A DNA stretch of 64,000 nt from Legionella cardiaca (GTDB lineage: Bacteria > Pseudomonadota > Gammaproteobacteria > Legionellales > Legionellaceae). The stretch lies in the NCBI RefSeq assembly GCF_029026145.1, contig NZ_CP119078.1, positions 338,501 to 402,500 on the forward strand, in the 5' to 3' direction. Positions 37,865-46,394 of the stretch are shown here, piece by piece. The translations under genes and the position numbers were made by a program. Position 1 is the first letter of the stretch, and every line of letters begins with the position of its first letter. Below the pieces are notes generated by a model. That model worked only from the letters and a program-made list of their open reading frames with translations, was not told the origin of the DNA and searched no databases.

Positions 37865-38258
37865 TAGAACTCCTTTCTTTTGTTATTTTAAAATGTGAAA
37901 CTAAAAAACATCGAAAGTAAATCGACGTAAAAAATTCATCAGTAGAAGAATATGATTTAGCGAATAAATCATTCCTTAATTAGTGCTGGATATTTTTTAA
38001 AGACTATTGTAATTAATAACAAGTATTTGAATACAACTACTATTTCCATATTAATTTTGTCAGCAGAACCATAAAACTTAGCGCATAAATGGCTTGGGTT
38101 CAAATGATTATGATTTAGCGATAGAACTTAGTATGCGAGTGATAATATCATCTTCACAGAGATTCATTTACCCTCCATCGTCCAGAGTTAAATCTGTTAG
38201 GTCAGTGCTGAATGTATGATATTCAAGCCCTTCAGGAGATAATGGCCGCGAAAAAACA
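37865..38258. other. AT-rich intergenic region upstream of chiA
   Basis: No gene seen. A 13-base direct repeat TATGATTTAGCGA occurs at 37951-37963 and 38109-38121. This stretch should contain the chiA promoter; the spaced repeats could be regulator sites, but this is a guess. Confidence 0.4.
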
Positions 38259-38393
38259 ATGAGTAAAAACCATTCCCATTTCACATGTGCACGTTGTCGC
38301 CAGTTTAAAGTAACAGGTGTTGCAAATTGGAGTTACTGGCACCCTTGCCATAATTTCTGCGGGAAAAAATTGATTGATAGGAAGGCTCGCTAA
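38259..38393 (+). CDS. 44-residue Cys-rich (zinc-ribbon-like) small protein
   Basis: A short frame found by hand: ATG at 38259, stop at 38391-38393. The product contains TCARCRQ, WSYWHPCHNFCGKK: a CxxC pair and a CxxxC pair with adjacent His, fitting one zinc site. It is preceded by a six-codon frame, ATG at 38242 with AGGAG upstream, whose TGA overlaps the ATG (ATGA), so translation of the small protein is probably coupled to that leader. Function unknown. Without the leader the ATG has no ribosome site. Confidence 0.45.
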   Translation: MSKNHSHFTCARCRQFKVTGVANWSYWHPCHNFCGKKLIDRKAR

Positions 38394-38437
38394 TTATAAT
38401 GAATTAACAATACACCAAGTAAATTAATTAAAAATAA

Positions 38438-39175
38438 TCATACTAAACAAGGGCTTTTCTTCTCACCAGCATCGTAGTCTTCAATAAGCCAGATGTTCTC
38501 CCTTGCGATCAATTCGCGGCTCATAGATTTACCAATCAACTTGAAATGCTCTACCTCTAAAGTGTAGCTATAGCCCAAAAATCCACCGCTCTGCTGAAAA
38601 AGGTGTTTTGCAAAAAATTGCTTTGCGCTCTCATTATTAAAATGGGGTCTTCCTAAAACACGGTAGGGTTTTTCCATAGAGCTGACGTGATTAACCATTG
38701 CTATTAACAACTCTTTCCCCACTCGTTTATGTGTTTGAGTCTCTTGAGGATAACATCGGGATAGCATGCAGGATGCCGAAATGAGCATCTCGCTTATTTC
38801 AAAATACATACCACTCGCGCCAAAAAAATTATTTGCTTCCCAATTATAAGTGCGTATTCCACCTCCTAAAGCAATACCCTGTATTTCCTCATCCTCCTCG
38901 GCAATAAGAAAACAGAATCCATTTTTTTTATACCTACTGACACTCTCTTCAGAAATATTTTTTTTTAAAAAATCTACCATATCTTTAACGGATTCTTTCC
39001 AATGATAGAGCAAATTAGAATTAGTTGATTTGAAAAGGTTTTTTGAGGTGTACTCTTTTTCCATTTTTTGCCACTCAAGCAATACTGCCAATAGATTTTG
39101 TTTTTCAGCTTCAAACTCTGGGTAACTTAATTTTCTTATCTTCATAGGGAATAATGCCTTTACAATCATGTTCAA
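38438..39175 (-). CDS. GNAT-like acetyltransferase
   Basis: A 245-residue soluble protein. GFCFLIAEEDEEIQGIALGGG resembles the beta2-beta4 region of GNAT proteins, THKRVGKELLIAMVNHV the acetyl-CoA loop (motif A, in degenerate form), and NNESAKQFFAKHLFQQSGGFLG the motif B helix. An N-terminal segment of about 60 residues is not typical. Substrate unknown. The C-terminal tripeptide Cys-Leu-Val is not a prenylation box because it is one residue short. It stands alone with diverging surroundings. Confidence 0.6.
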   Translation of the reverse strand: MNMIVKALFPMKIRKLSYPEFEAEKQNLLAVLLEWQKMEKEYTSKNLFKSTNSNLLYHWKESVKDMVDFLKKNISEESVSRYKKNGFCFLIAEEDEEIQGIALGGGIRTYNWEANNFFGASGMYFEISEMLISASCMLSRCYPQETQTHKRVGKELLIAMVNHVSSMEKPYRVLGRPHFNNESAKQFFAKHLFQQSGGFLGYSYTLEVEHFKLIGKSMSRELIARENIWLIEDYDAGEKKSPCLV

Positions 39176-39822
39176 CGGCTATGCTCGTCAAATCATTTAC
39201 ATCCTGACTATTGTTTATTTTTTAATTAGTGAGAAAGGGCTGCATCACAAAAAAAGAGATAGTGTCACAAGCTATTTTGAGTTTCAATCAATTTAATAGG
39301 CAGGCAGAACATTTATCGCTCTGCGTATTGGGTTGTCATATATTATTTACAACCATCTCATTTTTACAGTTTTAACCATGCAAAAACGAAATTGTAGAAC
39401 TCCAACGTGCCCCTTGGAAAAGAGGAACGACCGGTATTTTAAGCTTTGACGAAAAGCAGTTTTTCAGCAACGGTTTCTGCACGCGCATTGAATTTGCCTT
39501 TTTAATTCTTCATGGTATGAAGGTTATTTAAAATGCTACGTGGGTTCTTTTGTTTTTCAAGGTTTTTTTTTCATTTCCACGAATAAAATAGGGTATTTAT
39601 ACCGTATTTTAATCACTCAATCGCAATTTATAATAAACACTTAGATTAAATATGATCATCTTGCTTATAAGATGACTTTGATCTCAATTCTCTTCCATTA
39701 GCGCTAAAGTGCTTGGATTAGAACTCGGGAATATTAGAAATTGATAGATAAAATTATTTAAATGCACTTCTAATGTTCAATTAATTCATTAAACATCAAC
39801 GGATAAATCTAGGTACATATCT
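39176..39822. other. Gene-free region of 647 bases
   Basis: No intact gene. It includes the LuxR remnant at 39439-39517 and AT-rich sequence before the hydroxylase gene. Confidence 0.5.
39439..39517 (-). pseudogene. Possible remnant of a LuxR-type HTH C-terminus
   Basis: Minus-strand reading gives TMKN, an in-frame stop, then KGKFNARAETVAEKLL and a final stop, the pattern of the last helix of LuxR-type DNA-binding domains (HxKNIxxKxNxxxRxEAVxKA). Only about 25 codons are left, and no upstream part is recognisable, so this may be coincidence. Confidence 0.35.
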
Positions 39823-40374
39823 ATGACATCTAAAATATTGGGAAAGCTTTCTTTTAATGATGAATTGCTCCAAAATGATTTAAATACCATTGCACAGTTT
39901 CCTGAACTAAATGAAGAATACGATGAGTTTGGAATTGGTTATTGGAAGAATCATTCTCTATGGAATGAGTGTGGGGATTTTACCAATACACAATACAGAG
40001 ATTATATAACGCCTATTAAAATTACTGAGTTAGGAAAAAAGCTCCCTTATATAACAAGAATGGTTGAAGAAAATTTTGATCTCACCCATTTAAAAATGGT
40101 AAGAGCGCGTAATCTTATTAATGGTTTCGTCATTCCACATAAAGATTTTGTAGAATTAAAGCAAAGAAAAACTCATTACTTGCGTGTTTTTATTCCTTTA
40201 GAAAATAACAGCGACTCTTATCACTCTGATGAAAAATCCGTTTTTCAAATGCAAAAAGGTGAGGTATGGCGCCTTGATGCTTCAATTGTTCATGCTGCAG
40301 CTAATTTTGGTACAGATAGCCGAGTCCATATATGCTTGGACTTTCAGTTTCCTGAAGAACGCGTACCGGAATGA
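39823..40374 (+). CDS. Asp/Asn-hydroxylase-type (L-proline cis-4-hydroxylase-like) dioxygenase, short
   Basis: A 183-residue Fe(II)/2-oxoglutarate dioxygenase. TSKILGKLSFNDELLQNDL, the HxD pair in FVIPHKDFVEL (His106, Asp108), GEVWRLDASIVHAAANF (His157) and SRVHICLDF (Arg167) follow the order of rhizobial L-proline cis-4-hydroxylase. That family usually has about 280 residues; this one stops right after the core barrel. The gene is therefore either a short member or has lost its C-terminal domain; the following frame belongs to something else. All iron- and 2-oxoglutarate-binding residues are kept. Confidence 0.7.
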   Translation: MTSKILGKLSFNDELLQNDLNTIAQFPELNEEYDEFGIGYWKNHSLWNECGDFTNTQYRDYITPIKITELGKKLPYITRMVEENFDLTHLKMVRARNLINGFVIPHKDFVELKQRKTHYLRVFIPLENNSDSYHSDEKSVFQMQKGEVWRLDASIVHAAANFGTDSRVHICLDFQFPEERVPE

Positions 40375-40825
40375 TGCGGTTTTAGCGGCCTTACATGCTG
40401 GAAATCAAGTCCCTTTGTCAGAACAATACTTATTAAACATAGGGGAAACTAAGAATGGTGCTTATCAGCTAACTAATATTTCTTTTCATTCCAATATAAT
40501 TTTAAAGGCTGATCCTTCAAAATATAATGCAATGACAATAACAGCAGCAAAAACTCCTGAGCTAATTTCAGTTAAGCGGTCACTGGTAACCGTAGTATTC
40601 GGGAATGAATCAGTTGTAGAAAAGGTTATAACTAAAAAAGATACTCGTTTATTAAGTGATGTCTTAGGTAAAGACGACCTGGTCCCTGTTTCACAGGCTA
40701 TTCCTGGTAATGAGGGTAAGCAAGAAAAGAAGCTTATAGAATCAAATTCCCCTCATTTTTTTAGCTTATCTTCAAGTGCAAAACCTAAGGAAGAAATTGG
40801 AGATGGCGTAAAATTTCAATTATGA
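40375..40825 (+). pseudogene. Orphan C-terminal gene fragment overlapping/joining the hydroxylase end
   Basis: A frame open from 40229 to 40825 is a shadow of the hydroxylase up to about 40340, but then reads as sensible protein (NDAVLAALHAGNQVPLSEQ onward) for about 150 codons to a lysine/serine-rich end (KPKEEIGDGVKFQL). No start codon or ribosome site is well placed and the sequence does not match the dioxygenase C-terminus. I read it as the 3' end of another gene fused here by a deletion. What the intact gene was I cannot say. Confidence 0.45.
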
Positions 40826-40859
40826 AATTTTACTTAAAGTCAAAGCATAAAGGGTAGTG

Positions 40860-41732
40860 ATGCCATTAATTTTTTTATTGTTATGGAGCAGTGGTTATTT
40901 ATTTTCTGAAATGGGGTTAGAGGACAATAATCCCATTTCATTTTTGATGCTAAGGCTACTGTTTGCTTGTTTGATTATGGGCACAATACTTTTATGCCAG
41001 AGGCGTACTTTTTCTCTGACGGGGAAACAAATCGCTCAAATGAGTATTATAGGTATCTTTATACAAGGCTTTTACCCTTTTTTTTCTTTTTCTGCTCTGT
41101 ATAAAGGCATCTCTCCTGGTGTGATAGCTATTGTGCTGGGCACGCAACCAATCATCACCGCCCTAATACTAAGAGAGCAAATGAGTTTTTCACGAATCAC
41201 AGGGCTAATTCTCGGGATAATTGGTTTAACTCTTACGGTCTCAAATGTATTATTTGTAGGCTCAAATTCTGTTTTAGGTATATTCTGTTGCTTTTTATCC
41301 CTTTTTGGTATTACTGTGGGGACTATACTACAAAAAAAATATGGTTTAACCCAATCCTTAACACTCAATTTATTCATACAATATCTTGCAAGTTTTCTTT
41401 TTATTTTTGTTCTGTATTTATCCCAAGAAAACAAAGTAATTCAATGGTCCGAACATTTTATCGTCGCTTTAGGTTGGATGGTGCTTGTTGTATCCATTAT
41501 CTCAACGTTGTTATTTAATTATTTATTAAAAAGCAGAATAATAGTTAATTTTACAAGTTACTTATATTGTGTTCCGCCAGTTACTGCTTTAATGGACTAT
41601 TTAGTGTATCACCACACCTTATCTCAAACTTCTCTCATAGGCATGATAATGGTTATATTAGGGTTGGTCTTAATTCTTAAAAACTCTCATAATAAACAGG
41701 TAGAACAATCATCAGAAAGATCAACAGCCTAA
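40860..41732 (+). CDS. EamA/DMT-family transporter
   Basis: A 290-residue integral membrane protein with about ten hydrophobic segments in two repeated halves, as in EamA (drug/metabolite) transporters such as RhtA or YdcZ types. The opening PLIFLLLWSSGYLFSEMG is the first EamA helix (WSSGxxFxK-like). These carriers export amino acids or metabolites. The ATG at 40860 has AAAGGG upstream; a GTG at 40857 is also possible. The gene lies 34 bases after the orphan fragment; with the upstream amino-acid hydroxylase it may once have formed a small modification-and-export unit. Confidence 0.85.
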   Translation: MPLIFLLLWSSGYLFSEMGLEDNNPISFLMLRLLFACLIMGTILLCQRRTFSLTGKQIAQMSIIGIFIQGFYPFFSFSALYKGISPGVIAIVLGTQPIITALILREQMSFSRITGLILGIIGLTLTVSNVLFVGSNSVLGIFCCFLSLFGITVGTILQKKYGLTQSLTLNLFIQYLASFLFIFVLYLSQENKVIQWSEHFIVALGWMVLVVSIISTLLFNYLLKSRIIVNFTSYLYCVPPVTALMDYLVYHHTLSQTSLIGMIMVILGLVLILKNSHNKQVEQSSERSTA

Positions 41733-41846
41733 ATTAAGCCTCTGGGGAATTACTCCTAAAAACGAAACAGGAAATTGAAAGCAACAACATTTCATTTGAA
41801 TAAATTGAATTTCCGGAAATGAAACGCTCGGTAAATCTAAAGTTTG

Positions 41847-42413
41847 TTAGGATAATAAATTCATTTGCAAGGCTTTTTTAACTAATTCAGCACGTGTACT
41901 GCAATTTAACTTATTTTTAACTGCTTCGAGATAATGCTCAACAGTACGTGGAGAAAGATCTAAAATGTCACCAATTTTTCTCGAAGTATATCCTTCTGCA
42001 TAATGACGTAAACAATCTAATTGTCTTTTTGATAATCTATTGAATTTGACTTCTTTACCATTAGCAGTAGAGCAAGATTTGCTGAATATAGGTAAATCAT
42101 TCGGATGGGTGTTTAGTGTTTGGCATGCAGTAAATTGACAAATAATTCCTTCAAAATTTTGTTTTTCATCAACATAATATATTTTACTTACTACATTGGT
42201 GTAAGTTTTATTATCCGCTCTTGTTTGTTGTTCCAGGTAATTTAAGCGTGGTATCTTAGTTTCAATAATTTTCTTATCATCTGCTCGATATTGATTACTT
42301 TGTTTGCGACACCATGGCAAATCATAATCAGTTAACCCCTGAAGGTCATTAGGTTGTGTGATTCCAGCAAGTATACAAAATGGTAAGTTTCCCCAAACAA
42401 TAAGAGCTTGCAT
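41847..42413 (-). CDS. PAS-LuxR regulator (5' end out of frame)
   Basis: Residues 110-188 form a LuxR-type HTH (LSKRQLDCLRHYAEGYTSRKIGDILDLSPRTVEHYLEAVKNKL). The preceding part, with LQGLTDYDLPW and VSKIYYVDEKQNFEGIICQF, is the C-terminal half of a PAS domain common in Legionella regulators. The first nine codons are not natural: the true N-terminus lies upstream in another frame (42392-42483). The gene is thus either inactivated by one extra G or subject to slippage. Convergent with the EamA gene. Confidence 0.7.
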   Translation of the reverse strand: MQALIVWGNLPFCILAGITQPNDLQGLTDYDLPWCRKQSNQYRADDKKIIETKIPRLNYLEQQTRADNKTYTNVVSKIYYVDEKQNFEGIICQFTACQTLNTHPNDLPIFSKSCSTANGKEVKFNRLSKRQLDCLRHYAEGYTSRKIGDILDLSPRTVEHYLEAVKNKLNCSTRAELVKKALQMNLLS

Positions 42414-42483
42414 CTTTTATAAATGCCGGGAAAGGTAAGTTATTAATAATATTGTTAATATTCAAAGTATACGCAGGATTCAT
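42392..42483 (-). pseudogene. Out-of-frame N-terminus of the PAS-LuxR gene
   Basis: On the minus strand, ATG at 42483 with AGGGTAGGAAATT reads INNLPFPAFIKDASSYCLG, the usual start of the Legionella PAS domain. It joins the 41847-42413 frame (GNLPFCILAGI) if one G is removed from the four-G run (42391-42394 on plus strand). No alternative start fits better. Confidence 0.75.
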
Positions 42484-42976
42484 AATTTCCTACCCTGGGT
42501 TAAATTACAGAAATGGGGCAAATGCGAACTAGAACCTTACTATTGTACAAATTTATTTATCTTCGTAAAACATCTCAAAAATTATCTAATTAAATTTTTT
42601 TTTTTAATTCTCAAAGCTGCTATATATAAGTTTCTACATTACTTTGTAGGTATTCGAGAATATTAAGCCAACATTATCGGGTTAGATTATTAGGTAGTAA
42701 CCATAATGATTCATAATATAGGGGTTAAAATAAAAGCTACATGGGTAAATATACCCATGTATAGCACTGCGGTTAAAAATTATTATGACGATAATTCGTT
42801 AGTGCTTTTACTGAATTCTTAAAAATTCAAAAACGTCAGTAATAACCGAAAACAAGAAAGAAGAATATCTACGCTTACTGAGTTATTATCTTTGCTAGCA
42901 GAAAACAGGCTACACATTCTGGCGATTCAGTAATTGCACCACCCTTTATTTGTACCGAATCGCTAGGAACCAATCA
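42484..42976. other. AT-rich intergenic region with hairpins
   Basis: No gene seen in these 493 bases. TACATGGGTA / TACCCATGTA (42738-42761) forms a perfect 10-bp hairpin with 4-base loop. A 12-T/A-rich stretch lies near 42595. A GCGATTC/GAATCGC pair (42923-42963) may be the 3' end of the minus-strand transporter gene. Confidence 0.4.
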
Positions 42977-44344
42977 CTAAGCAAACTCAGATTCGCCTGA
43001 AAATTCTGGTTTACGATACTTTGGATTAACTTTCACATGCCAGATTGGCAGCATCAAAAAAAATGGAATAAAGCAACAAATCAACAATGTCAGGAAGAAA
43101 TTATTCCAACCGTAATTTTTAATAATGGCACCCAAAGGCGCACCGGCTAAAACAGCACCTAAACAATAGGCAAAAAATCCGGCAAAGCCAGTTGCAGTCG
43201 CCGCTGCTTTTTTATGTGCTAATTCCGCACACGCCATTCCAATCATCATTTGTGGTCCAAAGATAAAAAAACCAAAGAAAAAAAGAAATAATGAATCGAG
43301 GAATGGTGTATATTCCCTCGTCAACGTAAATAGCAATAAAGTGACGAATACACCTGCAGTAAAGAGGACGTTGATTGGATTACGTTTGCCTTGAAATATT
43401 TTATCAGAAGACCAACCGGCAACCAGATTTCCAAAAAAACCACCCACTTCAAACCATATGACGCAACTACCTGCTGTGATTAAGGAATAATCCTTCACTT
43501 CCGTTAAGTACAACATGCTCCAATCATTAATGGCCGTTCGGACAACGTAAATAAACAAATAAGAAATCGACAGTATCCAAATATATGGGTTACTTAACAC
43601 ATAATTCCAAAGAATTTCTTTGACTGAGAGTTCTGTTTTTTCTTGGTGGTGATTTGATAAACCAGAAATACTTTCCCGATATTGCTCTATCGCAGGTAAA
43701 CCAAGTGACTGCGGGGTATCTCTTAAACGATTAATTAAAAAAACACCGCCCAAAATACAGATGATTCCAGGCACAAACATGGCTGAACGCCAGCCGAAAT
43801 ACTGCGCGCACATAGCGACAATCAATGGAATTAATGCACCGCCAACATTATGTGATGTATTCCAAAGACTCCACCAACGACCACGTTCGGATTGCGAATA
43901 CCAATGTGTTAATAATTTAGTACATCCTGGCCATCCCCACCCTTGGAACCAACCATTCAATCCCCAAAAAATAGCAAATAACCACCAAGTGGAAGACAAG
44001 CCAAACAAAATATTAAAAATACCTGTCAAAATTAGCCCGATCGCCATTAAATAACGAGGATTAGACTTATCGCCGAGAATTCCACTCAAAAATTTGCTGA
44101 TGCCATAACTTAAGCTCAAAATGCTAGCAATCATTCCAAGTTCAGTTTTAGTCATCCCCAAGGTGCTTTGTAATGCCGGCATCGCAAAGGTAAAACTTTT
44201 TCGCGTAAAATAAAACAAAGCATACCCTATATACATTGCATAAAAGGTGCGAATACGCCAATACCGATATTGCCGTTTAACAATAGCTTTATCCTGAATT
44301 TCATTAAGATAAGGAGCAGGTTTTAGAAAATTCAAAAATGCCAC
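42977..44344 (-). CDS. MFS organophosphate:phosphate antiporter (UhpC/GlpT-like)
   Basis: A 455-residue, 12-helix major facilitator. The start region RYWRIRTFYAMYIGYALFYFTRKSF and GLNGWFQGWGWPGCTKLLTHWYSQSERGRWWSLWNTSHNVGGAL are hallmarks of the OPA family (GlpT, UhpT, UhpC). These exchange glycerol 3-phosphate or hexose 6-phosphates against phosphate. The conserved Arg residues of the substrate site (YFTRK and SERGR) are present. Starts with GTG at 44344, with GGA upstream. An intracellular parasite could use it for host sugar phosphates; the exact substrate cannot be assigned. Confidence 0.85.
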   Translation of the reverse strand: MAFLNFLKPAPYLNEIQDKAIVKRQYRYWRIRTFYAMYIGYALFYFTRKSFTFAMPALQSTLGMTKTELGMIASILSLSYGISKFLSGILGDKSNPRYLMAIGLILTGIFNILFGLSSTWWLFAIFWGLNGWFQGWGWPGCTKLLTHWYSQSERGRWWSLWNTSHNVGGALIPLIVAMCAQYFGWRSAMFVPGIICILGGVFLINRLRDTPQSLGLPAIEQYRESISGLSNHHQEKTELSVKEILWNYVLSNPYIWILSISYLFIYVVRTAINDWSMLYLTEVKDYSLITAGSCVIWFEVGGFFGNLVAGWSSDKIFQGKRNPINVLFTAGVFVTLLLFTLTREYTPFLDSLFLFFFGFFIFGPQMMIGMACAELAHKKAAATATGFAGFFAYCLGAVLAGAPLGAIIKNYGWNNFFLTLLICCFIPFFLMLPIWHVKVNPKYRKPEFSGESEFA

Positions 44345-44525
44345 GATTGTCCATCATCATGATAAAAAAACAAGATTAGAATGTAACGCGCCAGGTATGT
44401 CAAATCATTTCTAATGAAAATGGCAACGATATCCTATCTATTGATAATGAATTAAAAATTTCAATGGAATTCTTTTGAAATTATAAATAAGCTACGTGAC
44501 TTGTATTAAAAATGGATTTGTGGGA

Positions 44526-46175
44526 ATGAAAGAAATTGTTAGTTTATTAAAACAAGAGCACATCGATTTTACAAGTTATAAACATCCTGAAGTCATAATG
44601 GTTTTGAGAAGAAAATTTCAGACTCAAGAAGATTGGATTATCGCTTCTTTCAACCAATATCAATTTACTGAAGAAGAATCGGAAAAAGTCCAAAAAGCCA
44701 TTCTAAATGGGGATCTTCGAATAACCGATCTTCTGGAACGTCCTTTTTCCCATTTCCTTTGGAGTTTCCTTACCTTTAAGTGGGGAGAGATAATTTCGGG
44801 TGGAAAAAAATTATCTAAACAAGAGGTTTTACAAATTGCTACCTACTCTAGCAATGGCCAGGAATTTTCAAGAACTCCCATTCAAAATAGAAATAGGCTG
44901 ATAAAAGGCGTGCCATTAGTCATTGGCAAAGTCGTTACCTCCATGGCCCTTTGTATGGTATTTTGCCTGGGACTGTTAAGTACTTTAGGAGCTCCTTTTG
45001 GAGTGGGCCTCGGTTTAGCGATGGTACTTTCCTTATGTAATGGAATAGTTTGCTTATTGAGTCGTGGACAAGCCATGCTTGATAGTGCTGGCTTTCAGCC
45101 TAAAAAACAAAAAACGTTTAAGACCCTCGAAGAAAATATAAGACAAAAAACAATAGTCGATAAAGGGGAGAAATTATTTTTTGGTATCGTAACATTGTTG
45201 GCATGTATTTCTGCCGGCATTTCTGGGTATGCTGGCCTCGTAGGACTTCTCACTTTTTTGGGGGCAGGTATGCTCGCCTCTAACCCTTTAGTTTTGCTGG
45301 TTACGGTTGGATTATCTGTGATTACAGCTATCTCTTTTTATTCGTTTCAAGCTGTAGGTATACGTGAAAATTATACAAAATTTAAAAATCTTTTTATTGA
45401 AGACTATAAAAAACCCTATGGTCTTTTACGCTGTGTCTTATTAGGAGCCGTAAGTACGGTCTTTTTATCTGTTTATGCAACGTTAACTTGGTTTACTACT
45501 GCATCAGGAGTTAATAAATTTTTCAGTGCCTTAGGTGCGAAGCCGGATACCTTTTTGGCACATGTTATTTCTATGATATGTACTACGACCACCATGGTTG
45601 TTAATACTTTTTCACAAGTATATAAAGTCTTTAACCCGAAAACCTATGTTGATTTAAAAGAAAAATTTGAATCCATATATCAGCCACCGGAAGAGCACCA
45701 AACAAAAACACAAAGGATAAAGAATGTAGCAATCAATATGCTCAAATTATGTGCTTTGATAGGTGATTCTCTTGCTTATTCTGTTGCCGGTGGAATCCGA
45801 AGCGGAGTTCATGTTGGTGAAACATTGGGAGAAGCAATAGGGGCAAAACTGGCATTAACCATTACCATGGCAATATTGTCTCCAGTCATTTTAGTATTCG
45901 TATCGATAGCCTTTACCTGGCCTACCGTTTTTCATAGAAAAAAACCGACTCAAGATCCTTCACAGATGGAAAAGACATTAATAGAAAAAAGGAGTCTAAG
46001 CCATAGTCCAGATGAACTTCAAAATAATTCGCGATTATCAATATCAAACGACCACTCTAAAATTAGGCGAGCTGGGCTAAGATTTTTTGATGGAAGATTG
46101 AGTGAAGAAGATACTCTTGAGCCCAATTATAGCCCCCCTGTAGAAAGAGAAACAATTTTAATATCCTCGCTATAA
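44526..46175 (+). CDS. Multi-pass membrane protein, unknown (candidate effector)
   Basis: From the ATG at 44526 the protein is 549 residues; a GTG at 44496 is also in frame. An N-terminal soluble helical part (about 90 aa) is followed by hydrophobic segments around 135-190, 220-275, 310-340 and a last one near 450, then a polar, Ser/Asn-rich C-terminus of about 75 residues (RSLSHSPDELQNNSRLS ... LISSL). Multi-pass proteins with polar C-tails are common among Dot/Icm effectors that insert in host membranes, but there is no direct evidence. No known domain recognised. Confidence 0.6.
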   Translation: MKEIVSLLKQEHIDFTSYKHPEVIMVLRRKFQTQEDWIIASFNQYQFTEEESEKVQKAILNGDLRITDLLERPFSHFLWSFLTFKWGEIISGGKKLSKQEVLQIATYSSNGQEFSRTPIQNRNRLIKGVPLVIGKVVTSMALCMVFCLGLLSTLGAPFGVGLGLAMVLSLCNGIVCLLSRGQAMLDSAGFQPKKQKTFKTLEENIRQKTIVDKGEKLFFGIVTLLACISAGISGYAGLVGLLTFLGAGMLASNPLVLLVTVGLSVITAISFYSFQAVGIRENYTKFKNLFIEDYKKPYGLLRCVLLGAVSTVFLSVYATLTWFTTASGVNKFFSALGAKPDTFLAHVISMICTTTTMVVNTFSQVYKVFNPKTYVDLKEKFESIYQPPEEHQTKTQRIKNVAINMLKLCALIGDSLAYSVAGGIRSGVHVGETLGEAIGAKLALTITMAILSPVILVFVSIAFTWPTVFHRKKPTQDPSQMEKTLIEKRSLSHSPDELQNNSRLSISNDHSKIRRAGLRFFDGRLSEEDTLEPNYSPPVERETILISSL

Positions 46176-46303
46176 ATGGTGTATTAATGGGGTATTAGAG
46201 GTGGGATAGGTATTGCTCTGGTTCAGAAATTCCTAGTCGTTAAAACATGAGCGCGTATTAAACGCTCACGACTTGCAGTGAGTGTATCTTCTAAATTACT
46301 TGT

Positions 46304-46331
46304 GGATTCAAAACAAAGAGGTTTTGAATCC
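46304..46331 (+). repeat. 11-bp perfect hairpin upstream of the TackOD1 operon
   Basis: GGATTCAAAAC (46304-46314) pairs with GTTTTGAATCC (46321-46331), loop AAAGAG. A second hairpin TGAGCG/CGCTCA sits at 46248-46268. They lie in the gap between the membrane protein gene and the operon, either as its terminator or as part of the operon leader. Confidence 0.5.
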
Positions 46332-46394
46332 CCAAATTTATCAAAATTAAGCCATTAGACTATTATTAAACATAAATAGTTAGAAAATTTGCTC

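Noticed and set aside
38438-38460. C-terminal CaaX prenylation box on the GNAT-like protein
   Set aside because: The protein ends Cys-Leu-Val, one residue short of Cys-a-a-X.
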